NCBI GenBank assembly: GCA_949372755.1
Contig: CASIBO010000002.1
Span: 558,001-622,000, forward strand
Length of the DNA stretch: 64,000 nucleotides
Direction: 5' to 3'
Source of the DNA: UBA9926 sp018645765
GTDB lineage: Bacteria; Pseudomonadota; Gammaproteobacteria; Pseudomonadales; Azotimanducaceae
Shown: positions 1 to 8,178 of the stretch, piece by piece
Numbering within the stretch: position 1 is the stretch's first letter
How the letters are laid out: each line of letters begins with the position of its first letter
Position numbers and translations under genes: made by a program
The notes under the pieces: generated by a model
Told to the model about the DNA's origin: nothing
The model's database searches: none
What the model saw: the letters and a program-made list of their open reading frames with translations, nothing else

Positions 1-842
1 TCCAAAGGGTTAAACACCTTTATGGCGCAGCAAAAGCGGGCCATACCGGCAGTTTAGACCCCATCGCAACAGGCGTCCTCCCGATTTGTTTTGGGGAAGC
101 AACTAAGTTCTCTCAGTTTCTATTGGATGCCGATAAGGGTTACATCGCGACGATCCAGTTAGGCGTTCGTACGACAACGGGTGATAGCGAAGGCGACATT
201 GTATACGAGCGGAGCGTGCCCGAATTAAGTGATGAGGCGATCGAATCGTGTTTAGACTCGTTCAGAGGGGAGATAGATCAGATCCCTTCAATGTACTCGG
301 CAATTAAGTTGAATGGGCAGCCGCTGTATAAGCTAGCCCGACAAGGTATAGAAGTAGAGCGGCAGCCAAGGCGAGTGACGATCATGATGCTGACGCTGCT
401 AGAGCGGACACATGATCAGTGGGTTTTGAATATTACTTGCACCAAAGGGACCTATGTTCGCTCGCTCGCGGAAGACATTGGTGAGTTGATAGGATGCGGC
501 GCGCATGTTGTTGGATTGAGACGCAGGCAGGCGGGACCGTTTGCAATTGAGGAAACCTGCACGCTGGAAAAACTGGAAGGTTTGAAGGCAGAAAACGGCG
601 AGCGGGCTCTGGATGAGACGTTGTTGCCGGTATCAGCGGCGGTGGCGGATTATCCGGTTATTGAAATGACCGCATTAACTGCCAGCTATTTTGTTCAGGG
701 GCAGCCTGTTCAAATTGCAGGGGTAATCGAAGAAGGTTTGGTCTCAGTCTATTCTGAGGCGATAGATGACAAGATTTTTGTCGGTGTCGGGGAGATTCTC
801 GATGACGGCAAGATTGCGCCGCGGCGATTAATCGCGACGTAA
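1..842 (+). CDS. truB: tRNA pseudouridine(55) synthase TruB, 5' truncated by window edge
   Basis: Makes pseudouridine 55 in the T-loop of tRNAs. The reading frame is open from base 3 and gives 279 residues to the stop; about 30 N-terminal residues (E. coli TruB has 314) lie outside the window. The first visible residues contain the family signature GHTGSLDP, whose Asp (codon 57-59) is the catalytic residue, followed by LPICFGEATKFSQ. The C-terminal part corresponds to the PUA-like RNA-binding region. It is followed by rpsO and pnp on the same strand, the classic infB-rbfA-truB-rpsO-pnp order, so the genes upstream of the window are probably rbfA and infB (inference). The internal ATG at 123 is not the start. 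Confidence 0.95.
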   Translation, partial: QRVKHLYGAAKAGHTGSLDPIATGVLPICFGEATKFSQFLLDADKGYIATIQLGVRTTTGDSEGDIVYERSVPELSDEAIESCLDSFRGEIDQIPSMYSAIKLNGQPLYKLARQGIEVERQPRRVTIMMLTLLERTHDQWVLNITCTKGTYVRSLAEDIGELIGCGAHVVGLRRRQAGPFAIEETCTLEKLEGLKAENGERALDETLLPVSAAVADYPVIEMTALTASYFVQGQPVQIAGVIEEGLVSVYSEAIDDKIFVGVGEILDDGKIAPRRLIAT

Positions 843-894
843 TAACGGCAGGGCATCTGCAAATATGCGCGGATGCACCGGTTCAATGAAGGAA

Positions 895-910
895 GTTGCG
901 TTAACGTAAC
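895..910 (+). promoter_or_regulatory. Hairpin in the rpsO leader, candidate S15 autoregulatory element
   Basis: Six base pairs (one G-U) around a TTAA loop, 25 nt before the rpsO start and upstream of its strong AAGGAGG. In E. coli, S15 represses its own translation by binding a leader structure near the start; whether this hairpin does the same is inference, and the stem is short. Confidence 0.3.
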
Positions 911-935
911 TGCATATTAATAAAAAGGAGGCCAC

Positions 936-1205
936 GTGGCTTTATCAAACGAAGAAAAATCAGGAATCGTAAAAGATTACGGTACGTCAGAGTCCGATAC
1001 CGGTTCACCCGAGGTGCAAGTTGCCTTGTTGACGGCGAATATTGAGAAACTGCAAGGTCATTTCCAGGCCCATAAGCATGATCATCACTCTCGAATTGGT
1101 CTACTCAGAATGGTGAGTCAACGAAGGAAGCTCTTAAATTATCTGAAGAGTAAAGATACGGGTCGGTATGCACAGTTGATTAAGAGATTAGGTCTGCGCC
1201 GATAA
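936..1205 (+). CDS. rpsO: 30S ribosomal protein S15
   Basis: Primary 16S rRNA-binding protein of the 30S platform. 89 residues, the same length as E. coli S15, with the family core TGSPEVQVALLT and the C-terminal RRKLLNYLK region. The start is GTG, supported by an AAGGAGG ribosome-binding site 5 nt upstream. It lies between truB and pnp, and pnp begins about 30 nt after the stop, so rpsO and pnp are very likely co-transcribed. No unusual residues seen. Confidence 0.97.
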   Translation: MALSNEEKSGIVKDYGTSESDTGSPEVQVALLTANIEKLQGHFQAHKHDHHSRIGLLRMVSQRRKLLNYLKSKDTGRYAQLIKRLGLRR

Positions 1206-1233
1206 ATTAAGTCCGTTATGAATGGAGAATAAT

Positions 1234-3492
1234 GTGAATCCAGTTAGAAAAAAGTTTACCTATGGTGACCAAGAAGTCATCATCGAAACCGGGCGAATTG
1301 CCCGACAGGCATCCGCGTCGGTTTTAGTATCGGTCGGAGAAACCTCGGTGCTGGTTGCTGTGGTGGGTCGTAAAGAAGCTAATCCTCATCAGAGTTTCTT
1401 CCCACTCACCGTCAACTACGAAGAAAAAACCTATGCGGCGGGTAAGATCCCCGGAGGATTCTTTAAGCGTGAAGGTCGCCCTTCTGAGAAAGAAACGTTA
1501 ACGTCACGGCTAATTGACCGTCCGATTCGCCCTTTGTTCCCAAAGGGGTTTATGAATGAAGTACAGGTGACCTGCCAGGTTGTTTCGGTTGAAAAAGACA
1601 TGGATGCTGATATTCCGGCAATGATCGGGGTTTCGGCAGCACTCAGTCTTTCTGGGATTCCTTTTGCCGGACCAATCGGTGCGGCTCGGGTGGGTTTCAC
1701 GGAAGCCGGATATCTTTTAAATCCGGGTTATGAAGCGCTCAAAGACTCACATTTGGACATGGTTGTTGCCGGTACGGAATCAGCGGTCCTGATGGTTGAG
1801 TCTGAAGCGAAAGAATTAACTGAAGATCAGATGTTGGGTGCGGTGCTCTTCGCGCATCAGGAAATGCAGGTTGTCGTCAAGGCGGTCCAGGAGCTCTGCG
1901 CTGAAGTAGGCGTTGACGCTTGGAATTGGACGCTGGCTGAAAACGACGCGACCTTGGTTGCTGAAATGACTGAGTTTTCCGCTGAAAAAATTGCTGAAGC
2001 CTATCGCGTTACCGAAAAAATGAGTCGGCAAGATCAATTGCAAGTGCTGCGAGATGCCGCCATGGCCCAATTTGTTCAAGAAGGTGGACCTTCTGCAGAC
2101 GTGGTGGGTGGTATTTTTGGCAGTATCGAGAAGAAGACCGTTCGACGTGCGATTATTGCAGGCGAACCTCGAATTGATGGCCGAGATACCAAGACGGTTC
2201 GAGGCATTGCGGTTGAAGTTGGTTTGCTTGCTAAGACGCACGGTTCAGCGTTATTTACACGGGGCGAAACCCAAGCGCTTGTTACGACAACCCTCGGTTC
2301 AACCAGAGATTCAGCGATCATCGATGCGCTACAAGGCTCGTATCGTGACCATTTCATGCTGCATTACAATTTCCCGCACTACAGCGTGGGTGAAACTGGA
2401 TTCTCCGGTGGCCCGAAACGTCGCGAAATCGGTCATGGCCGACTGGCTCGACGAGGCATTGCCGCGGTATTGCCCAGTTTTGAGGATTGGCCTTATACCA
2501 CTCGCGTTGTGTCTGAAATCACTGAGTCGAACGGTTCTTCTTCGATGGCCTCAGTCTGTGGCGCAAGTCTTGCGTTAATGGATGCGGGCGTACCTTTAAA
2601 AGCGCCTGTTGCGGGCGTCGCGATGGGGCTCGTTAAAGAAGATGATGGCTTTGCGGTGCTGACAGATATCCTTGGGGATGAAGACCACCTGGGCGATATG
2701 GACTTTAAAGTTGCCGGTACGCAAACGGGTGTTACAGCCCTTCAGATGGACATCAAGATCCAAGGTATCACCGAGCAAATCATGGAAACGGCGCTTGAGC
2801 AGGCCCGGGATGCTCGACTGCACATCTTGGATGAGATGAACAAGGTCATTGGCCGTTCGCGAGAAACGGTTTCAGATAATGCACCCGCTATGGTCACGAT
2901 GAAGGTTGAATCTGACAAGATTCGAGACGTCATCGGTAAAGGTGGTGCGACCATTCGGTCAATCACCGAAGAAACGGGTGCGTCGATTGATATTGATGAT
3001 GACGGCACGATCACAATTTTTGGTGAGGGTGTTGAGTCTAGAGATGCAGCGGTTCGGTTGATCGAAGGGATTGTCGCTGAAGCAGAAGTGGGTCAAATTT
3101 ATAACGGTAAGGTTGTAAAAATCGCCGACTTTGGTGCCTTTGTGAACATTTTGCCTGGAAAGGATGGTCTGGTTCACATCTCTCAGATCGCAAGCGAGCG
3201 AGTCGAGAAGGTGACGGATTATCTTTCTGAAGGTCAGATCGTAAAGGTCATTGTCCTCGATGTTGAACGCGGACGCATCAAGCTCTCGATGAAGGAAGTG
3301 CCGTCAGATGAGGTGGCAGCACCCGCATCTGATGTCGTTGAGGCGGATGCGACAAACGAGGCGGAAGCGGCTCCCGCATCGGTTGATGCCGTTGAAGTTG
3401 AAGCGGCAGCTGTTGAATCAGCGCCGGTTGAAGCGGATGTTGATCAGGCTGATGATGCGGCAGCAGCGCAGAGCAAGCCCTCTCAAGACTAG
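1234..3492 (+). CDS. pnp: Polyribonucleotide nucleotidyltransferase (PNPase)
   Basis: Phosphorolytic 3'-5' exoribonuclease, partner of the degradosome in related bacteria. 752 residues from the chosen GTG at 1234; the frame opens at an ATG at 1222, but GGAG at 1224-1227 sits 6 nt before the GTG, and the resulting N-terminus (MNPVRKKFTYG) matches the family. Two RNase PH-like domains occupy most of the protein. The second carries the catalytic DEDHLGDMDFKVAGT segment. A KH domain (VIGKGGATIR) and an S1 domain (DFGAFVNILPGKDGLVHIS) follow. The last roughly 60 residues are an Ala/Glu/Asp/Val-rich acidic tail, longer than the one in E. coli. It ends at a bidirectional terminator. Confidence 0.97.
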   Translation: MNPVRKKFTYGDQEVIIETGRIARQASASVLVSVGETSVLVAVVGRKEANPHQSFFPLTVNYEEKTYAAGKIPGGFFKREGRPSEKETLTSRLIDRPIRPLFPKGFMNEVQVTCQVVSVEKDMDADIPAMIGVSAALSLSGIPFAGPIGAARVGFTEAGYLLNPGYEALKDSHLDMVVAGTESAVLMVESEAKELTEDQMLGAVLFAHQEMQVVVKAVQELCAEVGVDAWNWTLAENDATLVAEMTEFSAEKIAEAYRVTEKMSRQDQLQVLRDAAMAQFVQEGGPSADVVGGIFGSIEKKTVRRAIIAGEPRIDGRDTKTVRGIAVEVGLLAKTHGSALFTRGETQALVTTTLGSTRDSAIIDALQGSYRDHFMLHYNFPHYSVGETGFSGGPKRREIGHGRLARRGIAAVLPSFEDWPYTTRVVSEITESNGSSSMASVCGASLALMDAGVPLKAPVAGVAMGLVKEDDGFAVLTDILGDEDHLGDMDFKVAGTQTGVTALQMDIKIQGITEQIMETALEQARDARLHILDEMNKVIGRSRETVSDNAPAMVTMKVESDKIRDVIGKGGATIRSITEETGASIDIDDDGTITIFGEGVESRDAAVRLIEGIVAEAEVGQIYNGKVVKIADFGAFVNILPGKDGLVHISQIASERVEKVTDYLSEGQIVKVIVLDVERGRIKLSMKEVPSDEVAAPASDVVEADATNEAEAAPASVDAVEVEAAAVESAPVEADVDQADDAAAAQSKPSQD

Positions 3493-3507
3493 TGGTTTGA
3501 GGGATTG

Positions 3508-3543
3508 AAAAACCCGAGCCGCGAAAGCGCCTCGGGTTTTTTT
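3508..3543. terminator. Bidirectional Rho-independent terminator between pnp and acs
   Basis: CCCGAG pairs with CTCGGG around a GC-rich loop, flanked by five A on the left and a run of seven T on the right, so it can terminate both the plus-strand pnp transcript and the convergent minus-strand acs transcript. The acs stop codon overlaps its right edge. Confidence 0.9.
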
Positions 3544-5485
3544 ATGCGTTCGTTTGGGGTGAGTTCGCGATAAGCTCATCGACAACGCTTGGGTCAGCCA
3601 AGGTGCTAGTGTCTCCCAATTGCGTTAGTTCATTTTCAGCAATCTTACGTAAAATGCGACGCATGATTTTACCAGACCTGGTTTTTGGGAGCATCGGCGC
3701 CCACTGGAGAATGTCGGGTTTGGCGATGGCGCCAATTTCTTGCCGAACGAGGTTTTCAAGTTCTCGCTTGAGGGCATCCGTCCCATCGACCCCTTGCATT
3801 AAGGTGACGTAAGCATAGATCCCTTGGCCCTTGATGTTATGAGGGTAACCGACAACAGCAGCCTCTGCTACCGCTTCATGAAGCACCAGTGCGCTTTCAA
3901 CTTCCGCTGTGCCCATCCGGTGGCCCGAAACATTGAGCACATCGTCGACGCGTCCGGTAATCCAGTAATACCCAGACTCATCCCGACGCGCACCATCACC
4001 GGTAAAATAGTAGCCCGGATAGGTCGCATAATAGGTATCAATGCAGCGTTGATGGTCACCAAAAACGGTTCTGATTTGGCCTGGCCAGGAGCTGCGAATG
4101 GCAAGGTTGCCGGAGGTTTCACCACTTAGCACGTTTCCCTCTGGGTCGAGTAAGACTGGCTCCACACCAAAAAACGGCAAGGTTGCGGATCCGGGTTTTA
4201 GATCGGTTACACCCGGCAAGGGTGTAATCATGATGCCACCGGTTTCGGTTTGCCACCAAGTATCGACAATAGGACACCGGCCTTCGCCGACGATATGGTA
4301 ATACCACTCCCAAGCTTCTGGATTAATGGGCTCGCCAACTGAGCCCAGGATACGCAGACTCGAGCGTTTGGTTGCCTGCACAAACTCGTTCCCCATGCCC
4401 ATGAGGGCGCGAAGTGCAGTCGGCGCTGTGTAAAAAATATTAACCTGATGCTTGTCAACGATTTGCCAGCATCGCGAGGCATCAGGGTAGTTTGGAATGC
4501 CCTCAAACATTAAGGTTGTCGCGCCATTTGCGAGAGGCCCGTACACGATATAGGTATGGCCCGTAACCCAACCGACATCTGCGGTGCACCAGTAAATATC
4601 GCCATCATGGTAGTCGAAGACGTAGCGATGCGTCATGGCTGCTTGCAATAAATAACCGCCGGTTGTGTGCAGCACACCTTTCGGCTTTCCGGTTGAGCCC
4701 GACGTGTAGAGGATGAACAAGGGATCTTCACTGTCCATTGGTTCGGCTGGACAGGTTGGGGGTTGAAGGGAGGTTTCTTCGTGATACCAGAGATCGCGTT
4801 CCGTTTGCATCGTCACAGCGCCACCAGTGTGCCGTACAACAATCACAGAATGCACGTTCGGGCACTGCTCAAGCGCCAGATCCGCATTGACTTTAAGGGG
4901 TACTGTTTTACCGCCTCGGACGCCTTCATCAGCGGTGATCACTGCTTGGCAGTCAGAGTCCAAAATACGATCTTGCAGAGCTTGCGGTGAGAAGCCGCCA
5001 AATACGACGCTGTGAACAGCGCCGATTCGAGCGCAGGCTAGCATGGCGTAGGCCGCCTCGGGAATCATTGGCATATAAAGACAGACGCGATCGCCTTTTT
5101 TTACGCCTCGCTGAATTAGAAGGTTGGCGAGTTGGCAGACCCGTTGATGCAAGTCCTGATAGGTGATGTTCGCCTGCTGGCTCGGATCATCGCCCTCCCA
5201 TAGGATTGCGGTTTGTTGGGCACGCTGTGGGAGATGGCGATCAACACAGTTATAGCACGCATTCAGTTTCCCGCCGATGAACCAACCCGCCGTGCCCGCC
5301 ATTAGATTTGACTCGGTGAGCTGCTCCCAGGGCTTGGACCAAGTCAGGAATTCATTGGCCATCTCTGGCCAAAAGACCTCGGGCGCGTTAATCGATTTCT
5401 GGTATAAATCCTGATACTGATCGATGGAGAGGTGGGCACGCTGTTTGGCGTCGTCTGAAACAGGGTATTGTTTGTCGTTCGTCAT
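3542..5485 (-). CDS. acs: Acetyl-CoA synthetase (acetate--CoA ligase)
   Basis: Activates acetate to acetyl-CoA through acetyl-AMP. 647 residues (E. coli 652). The adenylate-forming signature TSGSTGKPKG is at about 261-270, and the C-terminal PKTRSGKIMRR motif contains Lys606, equivalent to the catalytic, acetylation-regulated Lys609 of E. coli Acs. It follows pcnB on the minus strand after a 105-nt gap and ends in the shared terminator. In many relatives folK follows pcnB, so acs here is a local rearrangement. Codons 5-8 contain AACAATAC in the mRNA, a near match to the Hfq/Crc CA motif, which may link it to the upstream small RNA (inference). Confidence 0.96.
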   Translation of the reverse strand: MTNDKQYPVSDDAKQRAHLSIDQYQDLYQKSINAPEVFWPEMANEFLTWSKPWEQLTESNLMAGTAGWFIGGKLNACYNCVDRHLPQRAQQTAILWEGDDPSQQANITYQDLHQRVCQLANLLIQRGVKKGDRVCLYMPMIPEAAYAMLACARIGAVHSVVFGGFSPQALQDRILDSDCQAVITADEGVRGGKTVPLKVNADLALEQCPNVHSVIVVRHTGGAVTMQTERDLWYHEETSLQPPTCPAEPMDSEDPLFILYTSGSTGKPKGVLHTTGGYLLQAAMTHRYVFDYHDGDIYWCTADVGWVTGHTYIVYGPLANGATTLMFEGIPNYPDASRCWQIVDKHQVNIFYTAPTALRALMGMGNEFVQATKRSSLRILGSVGEPINPEAWEWYYHIVGEGRCPIVDTWWQTETGGIMITPLPGVTDLKPGSATLPFFGVEPVLLDPEGNVLSGETSGNLAIRSSWPGQIRTVFGDHQRCIDTYYATYPGYYFTGDGARRDESGYYWITGRVDDVLNVSGHRMGTAEVESALVLHEAVAEAAVVGYPHNIKGQGIYAYVTLMQGVDGTDALKRELENLVRQEIGAIAKPDILQWAPMLPKTRSGKIMRRILRKIAENELTQLGDTSTLADPSVVDELIANSPQTNA

Positions 5486-5590
5486 CTAAAACTCTCTAAG
5501 CTCCGATAAGGCCTAAGGGTGCCATATTGGGGGCATCTGGAAAACCACAAGATTGCTGTCCCGGCGGATGCTGCTCATTCAAACTCCAAC

Positions 5591-6904
5591 CTAGCTGCCC
5601 TGAGGCGGTGGGTCGGCTTTTGGCTGGGATTTTTTGGGCTTCTGGGTTCGGTTACCCCGGGTCATGATCTGCTGGCGGTCCTCGTCAGCAGTTTGAAACT
5701 CTGTCCACCAGTCGCACAGTGCGCTGATATTTTCACCGCTATCACGTCGCAGCAGAAGGAAATCGTAAGCCGCGCGGAAACGCTTATTGGCAAGTAATCG
5801 CAAAGGTTTCTTACCGCGTCGCGCTTCGAGTCGATCCTGAAGCAGCCAGATCTCACGGGCCGGTATGCTAAAGCGCTTTGGAATCGAGATAACCGCCTGC
5901 TGCTGGTAGAAGACCTGATCAGCCGCAACGGCCGCTGCATCATTTCTCGAATAGTCGTCTTTTTCGATGAGCGCCTTTTTGAGATGCTCAAAAGGTGCCC
6001 ATAAGAGCGCGGCAAAGATAAATGCCGGGGTAACCGGTGAGCCATTAGCAATTCGGTCGTCCGTTGATTTTAGTGCGAGCTGAATAAGTGCCTCCGCCCG
6101 CCCTTCTTCTGCCATGGTCGGAAACAAAATACCGCTGATTTGATATTGGCATAAGGCAAGGTACGTGGATTGTGCAAATCCAGCCATGAATAGCTTTAAG
6201 GTTTCTTCAAATAGCCTCGCTGGCGGTATTTCCCCCAAAAGATGCGCCAGATCAATGATCTTCTGTTCGAGGATAGGGGCTAAATCGAATTTAAGTTTGG
6301 ATTTGAAGCGAATGGCTCGAAGCATTCTGACCGGATCTTCTTTAAACCGTGTCGCGGGATCGCCAATCAATCTGAGTTGCTTGCTTGCAAGATCATTGAG
6401 ACCTTGATCAGTGGGGTCTAAGACGCGCTCGTCGGTGGCGCAATAATAGAGTGCGTTGACCGTAAAATCTCGGCGAAAAGCATCAGACTCGAAGGACCCA
6501 AAAACGTTGTCATCGAGGACATGCCCCGCGTCGGTTGATTTTTGTTGATTGTGCTGTGCCCTAAAAGTCGATACTTCAATGATCTCGCGACCAAACCGCA
6601 CGTGGACAATCTGAAACCGCCGGCCGATGATCCGAGAATTTCTGAAAACTTTATGGACCTGCTGCGGGGTGGCGTTTGTTGCAACATCAAAGTCTTTGGG
6701 TTTTAGACCCAGCAGGAGATCCCGCACGCAGCCCCCGACGAGGTATGCCGTGTAGCCTTGCTCTGTCAAACGAAGCACAACTTTGAGTGCCTCGAGGCTT
6801 ATTTCCGAGCGGGGTAAATGTTCAGCGCTATTTGATTTTTTGCCCACAGAATGTGTCTTAATCGCGTGAACAGAGTGTAACAGATCGCATACTAGACAGC
6901 TCAT
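5591..6904 (-). CDS. pcnB: Poly(A) polymerase I
   Basis: Adds poly(A) tails to RNA 3' ends, promoting decay. Class II nucleotidyltransferase core: LVGGCVRDLLLG around residues 55-66, then the metal-binding pair in DFD (71 and 73), and the EDPVRMLRAIRF motif of the polymerase/CCA-enzyme family. The basic C-terminus (RNRTQKPKKSQPK) fits RNA binding. The start is uncertain. The ATG at 6904 has no Shine-Dalgarno sequence and lies 6 nt after a terminator hairpin; a GTG at 6847 is another candidate. E. coli pcnB starts at a rare AUU codon, and an in-frame ATT lies at 6862. The order dksA-gluQRS-pcnB is conserved in gammaproteobacteria. Confidence 0.95.
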   Translation of the reverse strand: MSCLVCDLLHSVHAIKTHSVGKKSNSAEHLPRSEISLEALKVVLRLTEQGYTAYLVGGCVRDLLLGLKPKDFDVATNATPQQVHKVFRNSRIIGRRFQIVHVRFGREIIEVSTFRAQHNQQKSTDAGHVLDDNVFGSFESDAFRRDFTVNALYYCATDERVLDPTDQGLNDLASKQLRLIGDPATRFKEDPVRMLRAIRFKSKLKFDLAPILEQKIIDLAHLLGEIPPARLFEETLKLFMAGFAQSTYLALCQYQISGILFPTMAEEGRAEALIQLALKSTDDRIANGSPVTPAFIFAALLWAPFEHLKKALIEKDDYSRNDAAAVAADQVFYQQQAVISIPKRFSIPAREIWLLQDRLEARRGKKPLRLLANKRFRAAYDFLLLRRDSGENISALCDWWTEFQTADEDRQQIMTRGNRTQKPKKSQPKADPPPQGS

Positions 6905-6910
6905 TCGGTT

Positions 6911-6948
6911 GGTTTAAAAAGAAAAGGGGAAAGCCTAAGCTTTCCCCT
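6911..6948 (-). terminator. Rho-independent terminator upstream of pcnB
   Basis: Perfect 10-bp stem (AGGGGAAAGC with GCTTTCCCCT, 6925-6948) with a 4-nt loop, followed on the minus strand by TTTTCTTTTT. It points in the direction of gluQRS and pcnB and ends just before pcnB, so it either ends the candidate sRNA or limits read-through into pcnB. Confidence 0.9.
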
Positions 6949-7017
6949 CAGCGAGCATGGTCACTTTATTATTATTGTTCTTGCTTGGTGCTTATTATTG
7001 TTTTTAGCATCCAAGTG
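6911..7017 (-). ncRNA. Candidate CrcZ-like Hfq-binding small RNA
   Basis: Seen: on the minus strand a hairpin (7015-7006 with 6992-6984, nine pairs and one bulged A) has a 13-nt loop AAAAACAATAATA. Five consecutive AAN triplets run through it (7005-6991). A second tract, 6982-6965, has six consecutive AAN triplets and appears unpaired. The element ends in a strong terminator with a U-tail. Known: in Pseudomonas, crcZ lies directly upstream of pcnB, on the same strand, after cbrB; its AAnAAnAA motifs titrate Hfq/Crc and relieve catabolite repression. Inferred: this is a shorter functional analogue. cbrA and cbrB are absent between gluQRS and pcnB. The 5' end is placed from two overlapping promoter candidates and is uncertain. 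Confidence 0.6.
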
Positions 7018-7022
7018 TCTTC

Positions 7023-7051
7023 ACTATCGCAGGATGCGAACCATTTGGGAA
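7023..7051 (-). promoter_or_regulatory. Candidate promoter of the small RNA upstream of pcnB
   Basis: Two overlapping readings. A sigma-70 type has TTCCCA at 7051-7046, a 17-nt spacer and GATAGT at 7028-7023 (both 4 of 6). A sigma-54 type at 7043-7028 has GG and GC ten nucleotides apart (TGGTTCG, four nt, CTGCG). Both predict a start near 7017. Pseudomonas crcZ is sigma-54 dependent, but both matches here are weak. Confidence 0.35.
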
Positions 7052-7285
7052 GGCCCGATTGACGCCACGCGCAGAGGTCAAGCTTCCAAGAATGTGACGG
7101 TTCGTGTCGCAGATTACGTTAGGCCGACGGTTCATGGCCGCAGGGCGCTGTTCAGCGAGCGAACGCTTCGGCCGCTTAAAGTTCCGTTTAGCGCAGAGCA
7201 ATGAGTTCGGGTTGATTGATTTGAACTGTTTGCGTCCGGGCGTGCAGTTCATCAAAGTGGCTTTGATGCAGAAGAGCCAGGACAA

Positions 7286-8149
7286 TTACAGTGTTTTCCC
7301 CATGAGTTTTGGTATGCGGTCAGTCCGCCAGTTTTTGACCGCTGCGCCTAAAATTATCTTTGGGTTATCCGAGGCTATGACCGGCTGGTTGAGAAAGGCC
7401 AAAGCTTGATTGAGGTTGTCGGCGGCCACTGCGGCATTGATCGTAGGAGCATGGGTTTGTTTACTGAGTTTTTGCCCATCTCTACCGAGAACCATCGGTA
7501 AGTGCAGGGTCTCTGGCGATTGCACATCTAAGGCGTGATACAAGCACGTTTGCATAGGGGTGGCGCTCAAGAGGTCAGCGCCTCTAACTATGCGAGTGAC
7601 CTTTTGAGCAATATCATCGGTCACCACGGCAAGTTGGTAAGCATGCAGGCCGTCTTTCCTGCGGACAATAAAATCACCGAAGTCTTTACCATAGACCCAA
7701 GTTACAGCGCCTTGCGCGAGGTCTTTTTGCTGGATTGTTGTTTCACTGACGCGAAAGCGCAAGGCCGATGGTTGCGTTTCCGACGTAGTTTGGGTTCGGC
7801 AGGTTCCTGGATAGAGTCCAAGATAAGAGCGTCTTGGACAGTTGCAAGCATAGAGGTGACCTTTATCGTTTAAGCATGACAAGGCGTCATCAAAGCGGTG
7901 CAGTCTTTGGCTCTGATAGATCACTGGCTGGTCTGAAACCAAGCTATGATCGGATAATTGTTTCAAGATATGCCGGTCTGCGCCGCGGACGGCTCTGGGC
8001 GGGTCGAGGTCCTCGACTCGGATAAGCCATTGCCCGCCAGCGGATCTCGCATCGAGGTAGCTGCCGAGCGCCGCAACTAAAGAGCCGAAGTGTAAAGGGC
8101 CGGTAGGTGAGGGCGCGAACCGGCCAACATAGTGTGAGTGGTCAGTCAC
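7286..8149 (-). CDS. gluQ: Glutamyl-Q tRNA(Asp) synthetase
   Basis: Truncated glutamyl-tRNA synthetase paralogue that glutamylates queuosine in the tRNA-Asp anticodon. 287 residues, without an anticodon-binding domain. The HIGH-type motif is in FAPSPTGPLHFGSL (residues 11-24). A zinc site is visible as C102, C104, Y113 and C117, the C-x-C...Y-x3-C pattern known from E. coli GluQRS. The KMSKS-like motif is KLSKQ near the C-terminal third. It follows dksA by 29 nt, the conserved pairing, and is probably co-transcribed with it. In Pseudomonas cbrA would follow, but here the next 270 nt contain no recognisable gene. Confidence 0.95.
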   Translation of the reverse strand: MTDHSHYVGRFAPSPTGPLHFGSLVAALGSYLDARSAGGQWLIRVEDLDPPRAVRGADRHILKQLSDHSLVSDQPVIYQSQRLHRFDDALSCLNDKGHLYACNCPRRSYLGLYPGTCRTQTTSETQPSALRFRVSETTIQQKDLAQGAVTWVYGKDFGDFIVRRKDGLHAYQLAVVTDDIAQKVTRIVRGADLLSATPMQTCLYHALDVQSPETLHLPMVLGRDGQKLSKQTHAPTINAAVAADNLNQALAFLNQPVIASDNPKIILGAAVKNWRTDRIPKLMGKTL

Positions 8150-8178
8150 CTCGGATAGGTCATCCTAGAATGTGATGA

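Noticed and set aside
2054..2578. 174-codon frame overlapping pnp
   Set aside because: Out-of-frame shadow of a well-supported gene with a basic, low-complexity translation.
7004..7285. 93-codon minus-strand frame directly after gluQRS
   Set aside because: Non-ATG start without a ribosome-binding site, no recognisable domain, and it overlaps the candidate sRNA start. A small gene here cannot be fully excluded.
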